A stretch of DNA of 64,000 nucleotides, taken from positions 5,119,001 through 5,183,000 of the forward strand of contig NZ_CP076457.1 of assembly GCF_018866325.1 (NCBI RefSeq), given 5' to 3'. Under the pieces are notes generated by a model that saw only the letters and a program-made list of their open reading frames with translations, was not told where the DNA came from and made no database searches. The position numbers and the translations under genes were made by a program. The stretch is from Streptomyces sp. YPW6. Its GTDB lineage: Bacteria; Actinomycetota; Actinomycetes; Streptomycetales; Streptomycetaceae. This document shows, piece after piece, positions 1-8,239 of the stretch; the stretch's first letter is position 1; every line of letters starts with the position of its first letter.

Positions 1-17
1 AAGGAGGGGGCGCCCCC

Positions 18-1415
18 CTACGCGCCGGAAGCGCCGGCCGCGTGGCGGGTCAGGAAGGACGACACCTCCGTCGCCCCCGTCCGGGGGCCCAGCACCCGGG
101 CCGCGCCCGCCAGCATCCCCCGGATCCGCGACGACTGCACCCGGGTCAGCAGATCCAGCACCTGGTGCCCCGTCACCGCCGCCTCGTCCGCCCGGCCCGC
201 GCGGGCCAGGTCACCCGTGAGCTGGGCCCGGTACAGCGCGAGGTTGCGGGTGAAGTGCGCGTCCTGGAGCACGACCGCCCGCCGTCCGTGCCGCGCCGCC
301 CGGGACCAGTCGCCCAGCGCCGACCAGCACTGCGCCTCCAGCAGTTCCAGCTCCGCCTCCCGGAAGAAGCTCATCCACTCCGGATCGCCCGCCGCGGGCC
401 CCCGCTCGAACGCCGCCCGCGCCCGCCCGATCGCCCGGTCGCACCCCGTACGGTCGCCGAGCCCCGCCCGGCCGCCCGCCTCCCGGAGTGCCAGCAGCGC
501 CAGCAGCCGGGGCGACCCCAGCGTGCGGGCGGCCCGCAGACCGGCCTCCGCCGCCCGGACCGCCTCGCGCGGCCGTCCCGCGTCCCGGGCCAGGAACGAC
601 GTGTTGCAGAACGCGTGCGCCTCCAGGCCCGCGTCCCCCGCCAGCCGCGCCGTGGCCAGCGCCTCCGCGTAGTGCGAGCGGGCGTCGTCGAAGCGGCCGG
701 AGTCATGGGCCAGCCATCCCACCGAGATGGCCAGCTCGCCCGCGCCGGTGTGCAGCCGGTCCGAGGTGGATCGCCGTGCGGTGCTCCCGGCGTCCAGCAG
801 CTCGTACGCCGCGCGCAGCGGCTGCGCGGCCCGCCGGTAGAGGCCGTCGGCGCCGTGCCGGTCGTCCAGCAGCCGGATCTGCCGCACCGCCTTCTCGACG
901 GCGCTCACCTCCGCCTCGCCGACCCGGCGCTGCGTGGGCAGGGAGACCCGGGCGGCGGAGGCGGGCGCCCCGCCGAGACCCAGGGAAGCGGCCGCCACCG
1001 TGGCGGTTCCGCTCGTCATGAACACGCGACGCAGCACGTCGCTCTCCTCGGGGATGTCGTCGGTATCGGTGTCGCGGTGCGAGGGGGCGGGCCCCGGTGG
1101 GACGGCCCGGGACGCGTCCGTGGGCGGGGGCTCGGACACGACCCGGGCGCCCCGCCCCCGTACGCTCTCGCGGGCCGAGAACCCCAGGTCGGTCAGGGAA
1201 GCCCCGGGGAACATGTGCCGGAAGACGCGCTCGTAGGCGTAGTTGGGGCAGCGGATCTCCCCGGACTCCACGCGCCCGATGTACCGGGCGTCGCACGCGA
1301 CCTGCTCGCCGATCTCCCGGGCCGCCCTGCGGACGGCCGCCGCGAACTCCCCGGCGGAGCGCTGTCCGCGCAGCTGACGGAAGGCGAGGTTGGGAACTGC
1401 CCCTGTCGACGCCAT
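18..1415 (-). CDS. XRE-type regulator with C-terminal TPR-like domain
   Basis: Predicted cytoplasmic regulator of 465 aa. The N-terminal ~70 residues look like a helix-turn-helix (ARYIGRVESGE), followed by a Pro/Thr-rich linker. A short Ala-rich hydrophobic segment (TATVAAASLGLGG) follows RRVF near residue 130. The remainder is Ala/Arg/Leu-rich repeated helices with TPR-like spacing. The start at 1415 has GAGAGGGG upstream; a longer upstream frame exists but runs antisense through the next two genes and lacks a ribosome site. This domain plan is common among multi-copy Streptomyces regulators of unknown target. A short inverted repeat (TTTCG-TTG-CGAAA, 1545-1557) lies in its upstream region and could be an operator. 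Family assignment is fair; specific function is unknown. Confidence 0.75.
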   Translation of the reverse strand: MASTGAVPNLAFRQLRGQRSAGEFAAAVRRAAREIGEQVACDARYIGRVESGEIRCPNYAYERVFRHMFPGASLTDLGFSARESVRGRGARVVSEPPPTDASRAVPPGPAPSHRDTDTDDIPEESDVLRRVFMTSGTATVAAASLGLGGAPASAARVSLPTQRRVGEAEVSAVEKAVRQIRLLDDRHGADGLYRRAAQPLRAAYELLDAGSTARRSTSDRLHTGAGELAISVGWLAHDSGRFDDARSHYAEALATARLAGDAGLEAHAFCNTSFLARDAGRPREAVRAAEAGLRAARTLGSPRLLALLALREAGGRAGLGDRTGCDRAIGRARAAFERGPAAGDPEWMSFFREAELELLEAQCWSALGDWSRAARHGRRAVVLQDAHFTRNLALYRAQLTGDLARAGRADEAAVTGHQVLDLLTRVQSSRIRGMLAGAARVLGPRTGATEVSSFLTRHAAGASGA

Positions 1416-1695
1416 GCCGGCCCCTCTCTGGTGCAGCCGGGGCTCGTGCCACCCGGCGTCCCCCGGGCCTCCCCGGTCGCCCCGGAGTTCCGGTGTCCCG
1501 GCGGAGCAAGAACGTACCTGCTGTGACGGCACGCACACACAGCGTTTCGTTGCGAAAGGGGGCATACCGACCGCGATCCGCCATGAACTGCCACCCTTTG
1601 CGGCGGTGTGGGGCCGTAGCCCTTGACGCGCCCCCGGCGTTGGTCCACGTGGAGACGGAGCGTGGCTCCGTTCGGCGATGAGAGGAGGGGTTCCC

Positions 1696-2106
1696 TTGTT
1701 GCACCTCGGCAGGGAGACCGGCTCAGGGACGACCACGACGACCCCCGCCCCGGCGGACCCGCCCCTGGACCTCGTCACGGTCCCGGCGCGGCAGGGCCTG
1801 GAAGCCGTGGACATCCTCCGCCGCGGCGGCGACCAGGAGGCCGTCGGCCCGGTCCTGCACGACGGGGCCTGCGACACCCTCGGCTTCCTCGTGCCGCCGG
1901 GCACCGCCGACGGCTGGGACGTACCCGGCAGCGCCTGCACGCGGACCGACGGCCGCGGACTGCGCATCCCCGCCGAGCCGCCGGTCTCCGGATCCGGCTG
2001 GCTGCTCCCGCCGGCCGAGGACGCCCCGGTCACCGACCCGGCCGTGCTCCGCGCCGCCCTCGACCAGGCGGCCCGGCTGATCGAGGCGGCCGACAGCTGC
2101 TGCTGA
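1696..2106 (+). CDS. Conserved hypothetical protein
   Basis: Small soluble protein of 136 aa that I do not recognise. It is rich in Pro/Asp/Gly and ends in two cysteines (ADSCC). An in-frame ATG lies at 1678, but the strong ribosome site GAGGAGGGG (1682-1690) falls downstream of it. The TTG at 1696 (or 1699) is therefore the likelier start. The gene lies 87 bp upstream of the spermidine-synthase-like gene on the same strand, so the two may be co-transcribed. No signal peptide, membrane segment or catalytic motif is visible. Confidence 0.6.
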   Translation: MLHLGRETGSGTTTTTPAPADPPLDLVTVPARQGLEAVDILRRGGDQEAVGPVLHDGACDTLGFLVPPGTADGWDVPGSACTRTDGRGLRIPAEPPVSGSGWLLPPAEDAPVTDPAVLRAALDQAARLIEAADSCC

Positions 2107-2193
2107 GCCCATAATGGCCGGACGGGCGGAACCTTTCCGCACAGCTCCGTCAGACCGGCGAACCCGGGCCCCCAGCAGCAAGGACCAGCGAAC

Positions 2194-3144
2194 GTGGCAC
2201 GTCGAGGAACGCCGGGCCGAGGCAAGGGGAAGGGCGCGGACAAGGCCGCCGCAAAAGGTGCCGCGCCGCAGGGCCGCCAGGGCTCCGGGCGCGGCGGCCG
2301 GGCCGAGCGCGAAGCCGTCTCCCGGCCGGTCGGCGGCGGCGTGGCCGAGCTCATACCCGACCGCGAGCGCCCGCACGGCTGGACGCTGCTGATCGACGAC
2401 GCCCCGCAGTCCCACGTGGACCTCGACGACCCCACGCACCTCGCGTTCGCCTACCAGCGCCGCCTCGGCCACATCATCGACCTCGCCGCACCCCCGCTCC
2501 AGCCGCTGCACGTCCTGCACCTGGGCGGCGGCGCCTTCACCCTCGCCCGGTACACCGCCGCGACCCGCCCCCGTTCCACCCAGCAGATCGTCGAGCTCGA
2601 CGCGCCCCTCGTGCAGTTCGTCCGCGACCACCTCCCGCTGGACCCCCAGGCCCGTGTCCGGGTCCGGGCGGCCGACGCCCGCGAAGGGCTCGGCAGATTC
2701 CCCGACGGCTGGGCGGACCTGGTCATCGCCGACGTGTTCGGCGGAGCCCGTACCCCCGCCCACCTCACCTCCGCCGAATTCCTCGGCGAGGTACGCCGGG
2801 TGCTGAAGCCCGGGGGGCGCTACGCCGCCAACCTCGCCGACGGGCCCCCGCTCGCCCATCTGCGCGGCCAGGTCGCCACGGCCGCCGCCGTCTTCCCCGA
2901 ACTGGCGCTGGCCGCCGACCCGGTGGTGTGGCGGGGCCGCCGCTTCGGCAACGCGGTGCTGCTCGCCTCGGCCCTGCCGCTCCCGGTCGCGGAGTTCACC
3001 CGGCGGGTGGCGGGCGATCCGCACCCCGGCCGCGTCGAACACGGCCGTGCGCTCACCGACTTCACCGGCGGTGCGGCCGTCGTCACCGACGCGGCGGCCA
3101 AGCCGTCGCCCGCGCCCCCGCCGTCGGTCTTCGAGAACCCGTGA
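2194..3144 (+). CDS. Spermidine synthase-like methyltransferase-fold protein
   Basis: 316 aa from a GTG start. The first ~40 residues are Lys/Arg/Gly-rich and probably disordered. The rest has a Rossmann-like aminopropyl/methyltransferase fold: a glycine loop (HLGGGAF) near residue 110, an acidic residue ending the second strand (IVELDAPL), ADAREGL near 155, then VIADVFGG and LKPGGRY. Bacterial proteins of this type are annotated as spermidine synthase-like, but many lack proven polyamine activity. The diagnostic spermidine-synthase DGG aspartate motif is not clear, so the substrate is uncertain. A short-chain stand-alone form is normal for actinomycetes. Confidence 0.75.
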   Translation: MARRGTPGRGKGKGADKAAAKGAAPQGRQGSGRGGRAEREAVSRPVGGGVAELIPDRERPHGWTLLIDDAPQSHVDLDDPTHLAFAYQRRLGHIIDLAAPPLQPLHVLHLGGGAFTLARYTAATRPRSTQQIVELDAPLVQFVRDHLPLDPQARVRVRAADAREGLGRFPDGWADLVIADVFGGARTPAHLTSAEFLGEVRRVLKPGGRYAANLADGPPLAHLRGQVATAAAVFPELALAADPVVWRGRRFGNAVLLASALPLPVAEFTRRVAGDPHPGRVEHGRALTDFTGGAAVVTDAAAKPSPAPPPSVFENP

Positions 3145-3225
3145 CCGGGCCCCGAGGCCGGAGGGCCCGACCGGAGCGTGGCCGGGACGCCTGACCGGAA
3201 CCCCTGATCAGGAGGCCGCCGCAGC

Positions 3226-3792
3226 CTACGGTTCGACGATCTGCACCATCGGCGGCGTCCCGTTCCAGGTGCAGAACACCGAGAACGTCGTGCCGTCCTG
3301 TCCGCCCCCGTCGCTGAAGTCCACCCGGATCCAGGCGTCGTTCTTCCACACCTGCATCGACCAGCCCGGCTCGGGCGTCGCCGAGACGAGCTTCGCCGAG
3401 TCGGCGCCCAGCTCGAACACCACCCGGCCACCGTCGGTCCGATAGCTCTTCACCTGCCCGGAAGCCTTCGCCGGAGCCGACCGTGCGGGCGGTTTCTCCG
3501 GGGTCGCCGACGGCGTACGCGAGGGGCGCGGCGCCGACGCCGACGGGCGCGCGTCACCGGTGTCCGACGAGGCGGAGGGGGAGGGCGATGTCCGGTGCGT
3601 CGAGGAGACGAGCGGCGCCTCGGTGCTCTGCCCGATGCGCTGGGGAGCCCCCGCGCCCACCGAGATCGGTACGGCCCGGGGCGGGGCGTACGCGGTCCCC
3701 GTCATGACCGTGTGCACACCCCACCACGAGAGCGTGACCGCCGCGCCGGTGGCGAGCGTCCACGCCAGCGCGTGTACGAGTCCTCGTTGCAT
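3226..3792 (-). CDS. Membrane-anchored or secreted protein, unknown function
   Basis: 188 aa. Residues ~5-35 form one hydrophobic segment (signal anchor or uncleaved signal peptide). A Ser/Pro/Thr-rich linker (~55-110) and a compact C-terminal domain with three Trp residues (WSMQVWKNDAW) follow. That domain has an alternating hydrophobic pattern that suggests beta strands. The start at 3792 is preceded by AGGA eight bases upstream; ATG 3801 is an alternative. The layout implies an extracytoplasmic domain on a flexible stalk. It is divergent from the two-component system, which may sense or control envelope events involving it. I do not recognise the domain. Confidence 0.65.
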   Translation of the reverse strand: MQRGLVHALAWTLATGAAVTLSWWGVHTVMTGTAYAPPRAVPISVGAGAPQRIGQSTEAPLVSSTHRTSPSPSASSDTGDARPSASAPRPSRTPSATPEKPPARSAPAKASGQVKSYRTDGGRVVFELGADSAKLVSATPEPGWSMQVWKNDAWIRVDFSDGGGQDGTTFSVFCTWNGTPPMVQIVEP

Positions 3793-3819
3793 CGGGCACA
3801 TCCTGCCCCATGCGGCCCG

Positions 3820-3948
3820 CTCCCGCCCCGCCCCGGGTCCCTCGGCCCACGCGGCCCGTTCCCGCCCCGCCCGCCCGCCCGGCCGGCTCCCGCCCCGCCC
3901 CGACCCGCCGGCTCCCGCCCCGCCCCGGGCCGCCTCCCGTTCCGCCCG
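3820..3948. repeat. C-rich direct repeat upstream of the two-component operon
   Basis: The 16-mer CTCCCGCCCCGCCCCG occurs exactly at 3820-3835, 3887-3902 and 3912-3927, with degenerate copies near 3859 and 3933. It fills the divergent intergenic region between the anchored protein and the response regulator. Purine/pyrimidine skew is strong (C-rich on the plus strand). It may be simple-sequence expansion or part of the divergent promoter region. Confidence 0.6.
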
Positions 3949-4039
3949 GCCCGGCCGGGCCAACGCCCTTCTCCGGCCTTTGCGGAGGATTCCGACGGGG
4001 CCGGGACCGGGCCCGCCGCCATGGCGTACGGTGCCGCCC

Positions 4040-4756
4040 ATGGCAAGTGTGCTCGTGGTCGAGGACGACCAGTTCGTACGTTCCGCCCTCATCCGGCACC
4101 TCAGTGAGGCCTCCCACACGGTACGGAGCGTGGGCACCGCGCTCGAAGCGCTGCGCGAGGTCGCGCATTTCCGCTTCGACGTGGTCATCCTCGACCTCGG
4201 ACTGCCCGATCTGGACGGCGCGGAGGCGCTGAAGATGCTGCGGTCCATCACCGACGTGCCCGTCATCATCGCCACCGCCCGGGACGACGAGAGCGAGATC
4301 GTCCGGCTGCTCAACGACGGCGCCGACGACTACCTGACGAAACCGTTCTCCGTCGAGCACCTCTCCGCCCGGATGGCCGCCGTCCTCCGCCGCTCGCGGG
4401 CCGCCGGGAGCGAGGCGCCCCCGCCCCGGGTCATCCGCGTCGGTGGGCTCTCCATCGACCCGCTGCGGCGCAGCGCCGAGCTGGACGGGGCCGGACTCGA
4501 CCTCACCCGGCGCGAGTTCGACCTGCTCGCCTTCCTGGCCGGGCGGCCCGGGGTGGTCGTCGCCCGCAGGGAGCTGCTGGCCGAGGTCTGGCAGCAGTCC
4601 TACGGCGACGACCAGACCATCGACGTCCATCTGTCCTGGCTGCGCCGCAAGCTGGGCGAGACCGCCGCCCGCCCGCGCTACCTGCACACCCTGCGCGGCG
4701 TCGGTGTGAAGCTCCAACCGCCCGCCGACGCGCCCGCGGTGGAGCCGCCCGCATGA
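4040..4756 (+). CDS. OmpR/PhoB-family response regulator
   Basis: 238 aa transcription factor. The receiver domain (1-~120) has the acidic pair EDD at 8-10, phospho-acceptor Asp52 in ILDLGLPD and Lys101 in LTKPF. A winged-helix DNA-binding domain (~135-225) follows, with LTRREFDLLAFLA and TIDVHLSWLRRKLG. The ATG at 4040 gives a receiver of normal length; the frame is open further upstream but only through the C-rich repeat. It overlaps the histidine kinase by four bases (ATGA), so the two are translated together. It probably binds direct repeats such as the TTAAG/CTAAG pair downstream of the kinase gene. Confidence 0.93.
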   Translation: MASVLVVEDDQFVRSALIRHLSEASHTVRSVGTALEALREVAHFRFDVVILDLGLPDLDGAEALKMLRSITDVPVIIATARDDESEIVRLLNDGADDYLTKPFSVEHLSARMAAVLRRSRAAGSEAPPPRVIRVGGLSIDPLRRSAELDGAGLDLTRREFDLLAFLAGRPGVVVARRELLAEVWQQSYGDDQTIDVHLSWLRRKLGETAARPRYLHTLRGVGVKLQPPADAPAVEPPA

Positions 4757-6219
4757 GATGGGCCCTGGTCAAGGTCTGCCTGGCGGTCACCGCGATGGTC
4801 GTCATCGCCTTCGCCGTACCGCTCGGACTCGTCATCCGGGAGATGGCCAGCGACCGGGCCTTCTCCGACGCCGAACGCCAGGCCGGCACCATCGCCCCGA
4901 CCCTCTCCATCACCACCGACCGCGAGGAGCTCACCCGCGCCGTCCTGTCCACCGAACCGGGCGACCGGGGCCACCTCGCCGTCCACGTCCCGGCCCCCGA
5001 CCGGGCCCGGTCCGAGGACACCGACGCGGAAGGGGCCGCCGACGGGCCCCTGGACATCGGCACCCGGCGCGCCGCACCCGAGGACGTGGAGACCGTGCGC
5101 AAGGCCGGGCGGGCCTCGATCACCGAGGTCACCGGCGGGTTCGCGCTGCTCCAGCCGACCGCGCTGAGCACCGGGGAGATCGCCGTCGTCGAGGTGTTCG
5201 TCCCCGAGGGAGAGGTGTCCAACGGGGTCGCCACCGCCTGGCTGATGCTGGCGGGCGTCGGCCTCGCCCTGATCGTGGGCTCGGTCGCGGTCGCCGACCG
5301 GCTCGGCGTACGGATGGTGCAGCCCGCCCAGCGCCTCGCCGGGGCCGCCCAGGACCTGGGGGAGGGGCGCCTCGGTACCCGGGTCCCCGAGGAGGGGCCC
5401 ACCGAACTGCGTTCCGCCGCCGTCGCGTTCAACTCCATGGCCGATCAGGTCGTCCAGCTGCTGGCCCACGAACGCGAGCTGGCCGCCGACCTCTCGCACC
5501 GGCTGCGCACCCCGCTCACCGTGCTCCGGCTGAACGCCGCGTCCCTCGGCGAGGGCCCGGCGGCCGAGCAGACCCGGGCTGCGGTCGAGCAGTTGGAGCA
5601 CGAGGTCGACACGATCATCCGCACGGCCCGCGAACAGGCGCAGACCCAGGGCGGACAGGCGGAGGCGGGCTGCGACGTGTCCGAGGTGATCCGCGAACGC
5701 ATGGGCTTCTGGTCGGCGCTCGCCGAGGACGAGGGCCGCGAAGTGCGCCTCGCGGGAGTCGACCGTACGGCCCGCATCCCCGTTGCCCGGCCCGAACTGG
5801 CGGCCGCGCTCGACGCGTTGCTCGGCAACGTCTTCCGCCACACCCCCGAGGGAACGGCCTTCGCCGTCGACGTCCACCACAGCGGTGACGCGGTCATCGT
5901 GCTCGTCTCCGACGCCGGCCCGGGGATCGACGACCCCGAGGCGGCCCTCGCCCGGGGCGCCAGCGGGCGTGCCGGGGCGCGGGGCTCCGTCGGCTCCACC
6001 GGCCTCGGCCTGGACATCGTGCGCCGGGTCGCCGAGTCCACCGGCGGTGACCTGCGCATCGGCCGGTCCGTCCTCGGCGGCACCGAGGTTCGGATCTGGA
6101 TCGGGCTGCACGGCGACCGCCCCGAGCGCGGCCGGCGCGGCCACGGCCGCCGGGTGGGCCGCCGCGTCGGCCGGCAGCGGCGCGAGCAGAACCGGGCCGC
6201 CGCCGAGTCGCCGCATTAA
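4753..6219 (+). CDS. Sensor histidine kinase
   Basis: 488 aa membrane kinase paired with the preceding regulator. TM1 spans ~8-28, an extracytoplasmic sensor of about 130 residues follows, and TM2 lies at ~160-182. A HAMP-like linker precedes the H-box with phospho-acceptor His249 (ADLSHRLRTPL). The catalytic domain has an N-box (LLGNVFRHTPEG), G1 (VSDAGPGID) and G2 (STGLGLDIV). The Arg/Gly-rich C-terminal tail after ~460 is an unusual extension and may be disordered. The stimulus cannot be read from sequence; the large periplasmic-side loop suggests an envelope or external signal. Confidence 0.93.
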   Translation: MRWALVKVCLAVTAMVVIAFAVPLGLVIREMASDRAFSDAERQAGTIAPTLSITTDREELTRAVLSTEPGDRGHLAVHVPAPDRARSEDTDAEGAADGPLDIGTRRAAPEDVETVRKAGRASITEVTGGFALLQPTALSTGEIAVVEVFVPEGEVSNGVATAWLMLAGVGLALIVGSVAVADRLGVRMVQPAQRLAGAAQDLGEGRLGTRVPEEGPTELRSAAVAFNSMADQVVQLLAHERELAADLSHRLRTPLTVLRLNAASLGEGPAAEQTRAAVEQLEHEVDTIIRTAREQAQTQGGQAEAGCDVSEVIRERMGFWSALAEDEGREVRLAGVDRTARIPVARPELAAALDALLGNVFRHTPEGTAFAVDVHHSGDAVIVLVSDAGPGIDDPEAALARGASGRAGARGSVGSTGLGLDIVRRVAESTGGDLRIGRSVLGGTEVRIWIGLHGDRPERGRRGHGRRVGRRVGRQRREQNRAAAESPH

Positions 6220-6235
6220 CCCGCTCCGATGCGTT

Positions 6236-6253
6236 CCTTAAGCGGAACCTAAG
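6236..6253. promoter_or_regulatory. Candidate OmpR-type operator (direct repeat)
   Basis: TTAAG (6238-6242) and CTAAG (6249-6253) are direct repeats exactly 11 bp apart, one helical turn, as bound by tandem OmpR/PhoB-type dimers. They lie just downstream of the histidine kinase gene. A GATAGC element follows near 6299, yet no convincing plus-strand gene begins there. Confidence 0.4.
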
Positions 6254-6369
6254 AACACCGCCCGCTGTCCGGATCGCCCCTTTCGCCGGTTGTGCGGCCG
6301 ATAGCGTGCTCGTGAAGCAACCCGGGGACGTCGTCGAACCCCCACCTCCCCCGGGGCCCCCACGTCGGC

Positions 6370-6404
6370 CCCCGCCGCCACCGTTCGCCCCGGTGGCGGC
6401 GGGG
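6370..6404 (-). terminator. Stem-loop, likely terminator of the aspT-aspD operon
   Basis: Perfect 14-bp inverted repeat (6370-6383 with 6391-6404) around a 7-base loop, about 140 bp past the aspD stop. No T-tract follows, as is usual in Streptomyces. Confidence 0.5.
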
Positions 6405-6545
6405 ACACCGGCTCCCGACCTCCGTGCGGCACAGGCGCCCCCCACCGCCGTGCCGGCCGCGCACCGTCCCCCAGCCGCGCGTCCCGGCCGGACCCCACCC
6501 CACCTCCGGCCGGGGCGCGTTCCGCCCCGCGCCCGAAGGACGTCC

Positions 6546-8216
6546 TCAGACTCCGGACGGGCCGGCAGCGCCACCCGCCCGCCACTCCTCGGCGTACGCG
6601 TCGAAGATCGCCCGCAGATGGTGGCCGATCTTCAGGTAGTCCAGGTCGTCCAGGTTGGCCAGCGACACCCGGACCGACCACTGGGGGCCGTCGAAGCCAC
6701 CGCCGTTGAGCAGGACCACCGAGGTCTGCTCGGCCAGCCGGAACAGCGGGTCGACCGGCTCGTAGTTCTGCTCCAGGAAGTCGGCGAACGGCTTTCCGTG
6801 GGTCCGCTCCGCCTCGGCCAGCAGGTCCAGTTCGATGTAGTACGCCGCCCGCTTCGGATCCTCCGAGATCTTCATGTGCGCGCCCTCCAGCAGGAGGTCG
6901 AGCCGCTGCCGGACGATCGCCCGGATCCGGTGCTTGTACGCCTGCCCCTCGTCCAGCATGTCGAACAGCGAGAACAGCGCCATCATCACCTGCTGCGGCA
7001 GCGAGAGCCCCGCCGTGTGGTTCAGCGCCACCTGCCGGGAGTCCGCCACCAGCCGGTCGATGAACCGCATCTTCTCCGGCTCCAGCGACAGCGATCCGTA
7101 ACGCCTGCCGAGCCGGTCCTTCTGCGCCCGGTCCTGCTCCGCCAGCATCGCGTCGATCACGTTGTCGTCGTGCAGCGCGATCACCCCGAGCCGCCAGCCG
7201 GTCGCCCCGTAGTGCTTGGAGTAGGAGTAGACGAGGAGCGTGTTGCGCGGCAGGTCGGCCGCGAGCGAGCGGAAGCCCTCCACGAACGTCCCGTACACGT
7301 CGTCCGTGACGATGATCAGGTTCGGGTTCCGCTCGCCGACGACGGACACGATCTGCTCGCAGACCCGCGGGGAGAGCGCCAGCGAGGGCGGGTTGCTCGG
7401 GTTGACGCAGCAGACCAGCTTGATCGAGGGGTCCGCGAGCTTGGCGATCTCCTCCTCCGGGTAGCGCCACTGCCGCACCCCGGTCTCGGTGAACAGGCTC
7501 GCCTCCACGTGCACCACGTCGAAGTCGTACGTGTCCAGCTCGGGGATCTCCAGGTACGGGGTGAACACCGGCACCATCAGGGCGATCCGGTCGCCCTTGG
7601 CCAGGATCCCGTTCTTCATCAGCGAGTCGAAGATGTAGCACATCGCCGCCGTGCCGCCCTCGGTGGCGAACAGGCTCAGCGTCTGTCCCTCCGGCGGCCG
7701 GTGGTCGAACATCTCGTCGGCGACGTAGCCGCGCACGATCTCCTCGGTGTGGCGCAGGATCCGGTCCGGCACCGGGTAGTTGTCCCCGATCGAGGAGTCC
7801 GTCAGCTCGTGCAGGAACGCCTCCCGGTCGAAGCCGAACCGCTTCACCGCCAGGTCCACGCACGCCTTCAGCAGCTCGATCCCCGGCAGTTCCGGGTGCG
7901 TTCGGACGAAGTGGTCGAAGCGCTCCGCGCACCCGGCCTCCTCCGGCATGCCGCCCAGGTTGTCGGCCGTCCACACCCGCCGGGACTCCGAGATCGCGAA
8001 GTAGCCGAGCGCGTGGTACGCCTCGCGGGGGCCGGTGGCGACCCAGTTCGGGTTGCCACGACCGGCGTTGAGCATGGCCCGGGTCGTCTTCCCCTTCTGG
8101 CCCGGCCGGCCGCTCTGCGCGTCCGTCGCGATGCGGATGAAGGTGTCCTTCAGCTCGAAGGGGGAGAGCTGGGCGTAGGACCGGATCTCTTCACGGCTGA
8201 GGCTGGTCTTCGGCAT
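6546..8216 (-). CDS. aspD: Bifunctional aspartate transaminase/aspartate 4-decarboxylase
   Basis: 556 aa PLP enzyme of fold type I that decarboxylates L-aspartate at the beta carboxylate to L-alanine and CO2. The PLP lysine is Lys334 in YSYSKHYGATGWRLG. Asn272 in the CVNPSNPP segment and the VTDDVYG motif mark the cofactor pocket. The N-terminal extension and total length fit AspD rather than ordinary ~400 aa aspartate aminotransferases. It is the third gene after two AspT-type exchangers, 23 bp behind the second. In the known Tetragenococcus and Comamonas systems, AspD consumes a cytoplasmic proton and AspT swaps aspartate for alanine, giving a proton-motive cycle. The same role here is inferred from context. 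Confidence 0.93.
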   Translation of the reverse strand: MPKTSLSREEIRSYAQLSPFELKDTFIRIATDAQSGRPGQKGKTTRAMLNAGRGNPNWVATGPREAYHALGYFAISESRRVWTADNLGGMPEEAGCAERFDHFVRTHPELPGIELLKACVDLAVKRFGFDREAFLHELTDSSIGDNYPVPDRILRHTEEIVRGYVADEMFDHRPPEGQTLSLFATEGGTAAMCYIFDSLMKNGILAKGDRIALMVPVFTPYLEIPELDTYDFDVVHVEASLFTETGVRQWRYPEEEIAKLADPSIKLVCCVNPSNPPSLALSPRVCEQIVSVVGERNPNLIIVTDDVYGTFVEGFRSLAADLPRNTLLVYSYSKHYGATGWRLGVIALHDDNVIDAMLAEQDRAQKDRLGRRYGSLSLEPEKMRFIDRLVADSRQVALNHTAGLSLPQQVMMALFSLFDMLDEGQAYKHRIRAIVRQRLDLLLEGAHMKISEDPKRAAYYIELDLLAEAERTHGKPFADFLEQNYEPVDPLFRLAEQTSVVLLNGGGFDGPQWSVRVSLANLDDLDYLKIGHHLRAIFDAYAEEWRAGGAAGPSGV

Positions 8217-8239
8217 GGCGGTGTCCGTTCCGTAACAGG

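Noticed and set aside
18..2435. Extended 805-aa version of the first regulator
   Set aside because: The extra N-terminal part runs antisense across two plausible genes, has poor domain content, and the start at 1415 has a good ribosome site.
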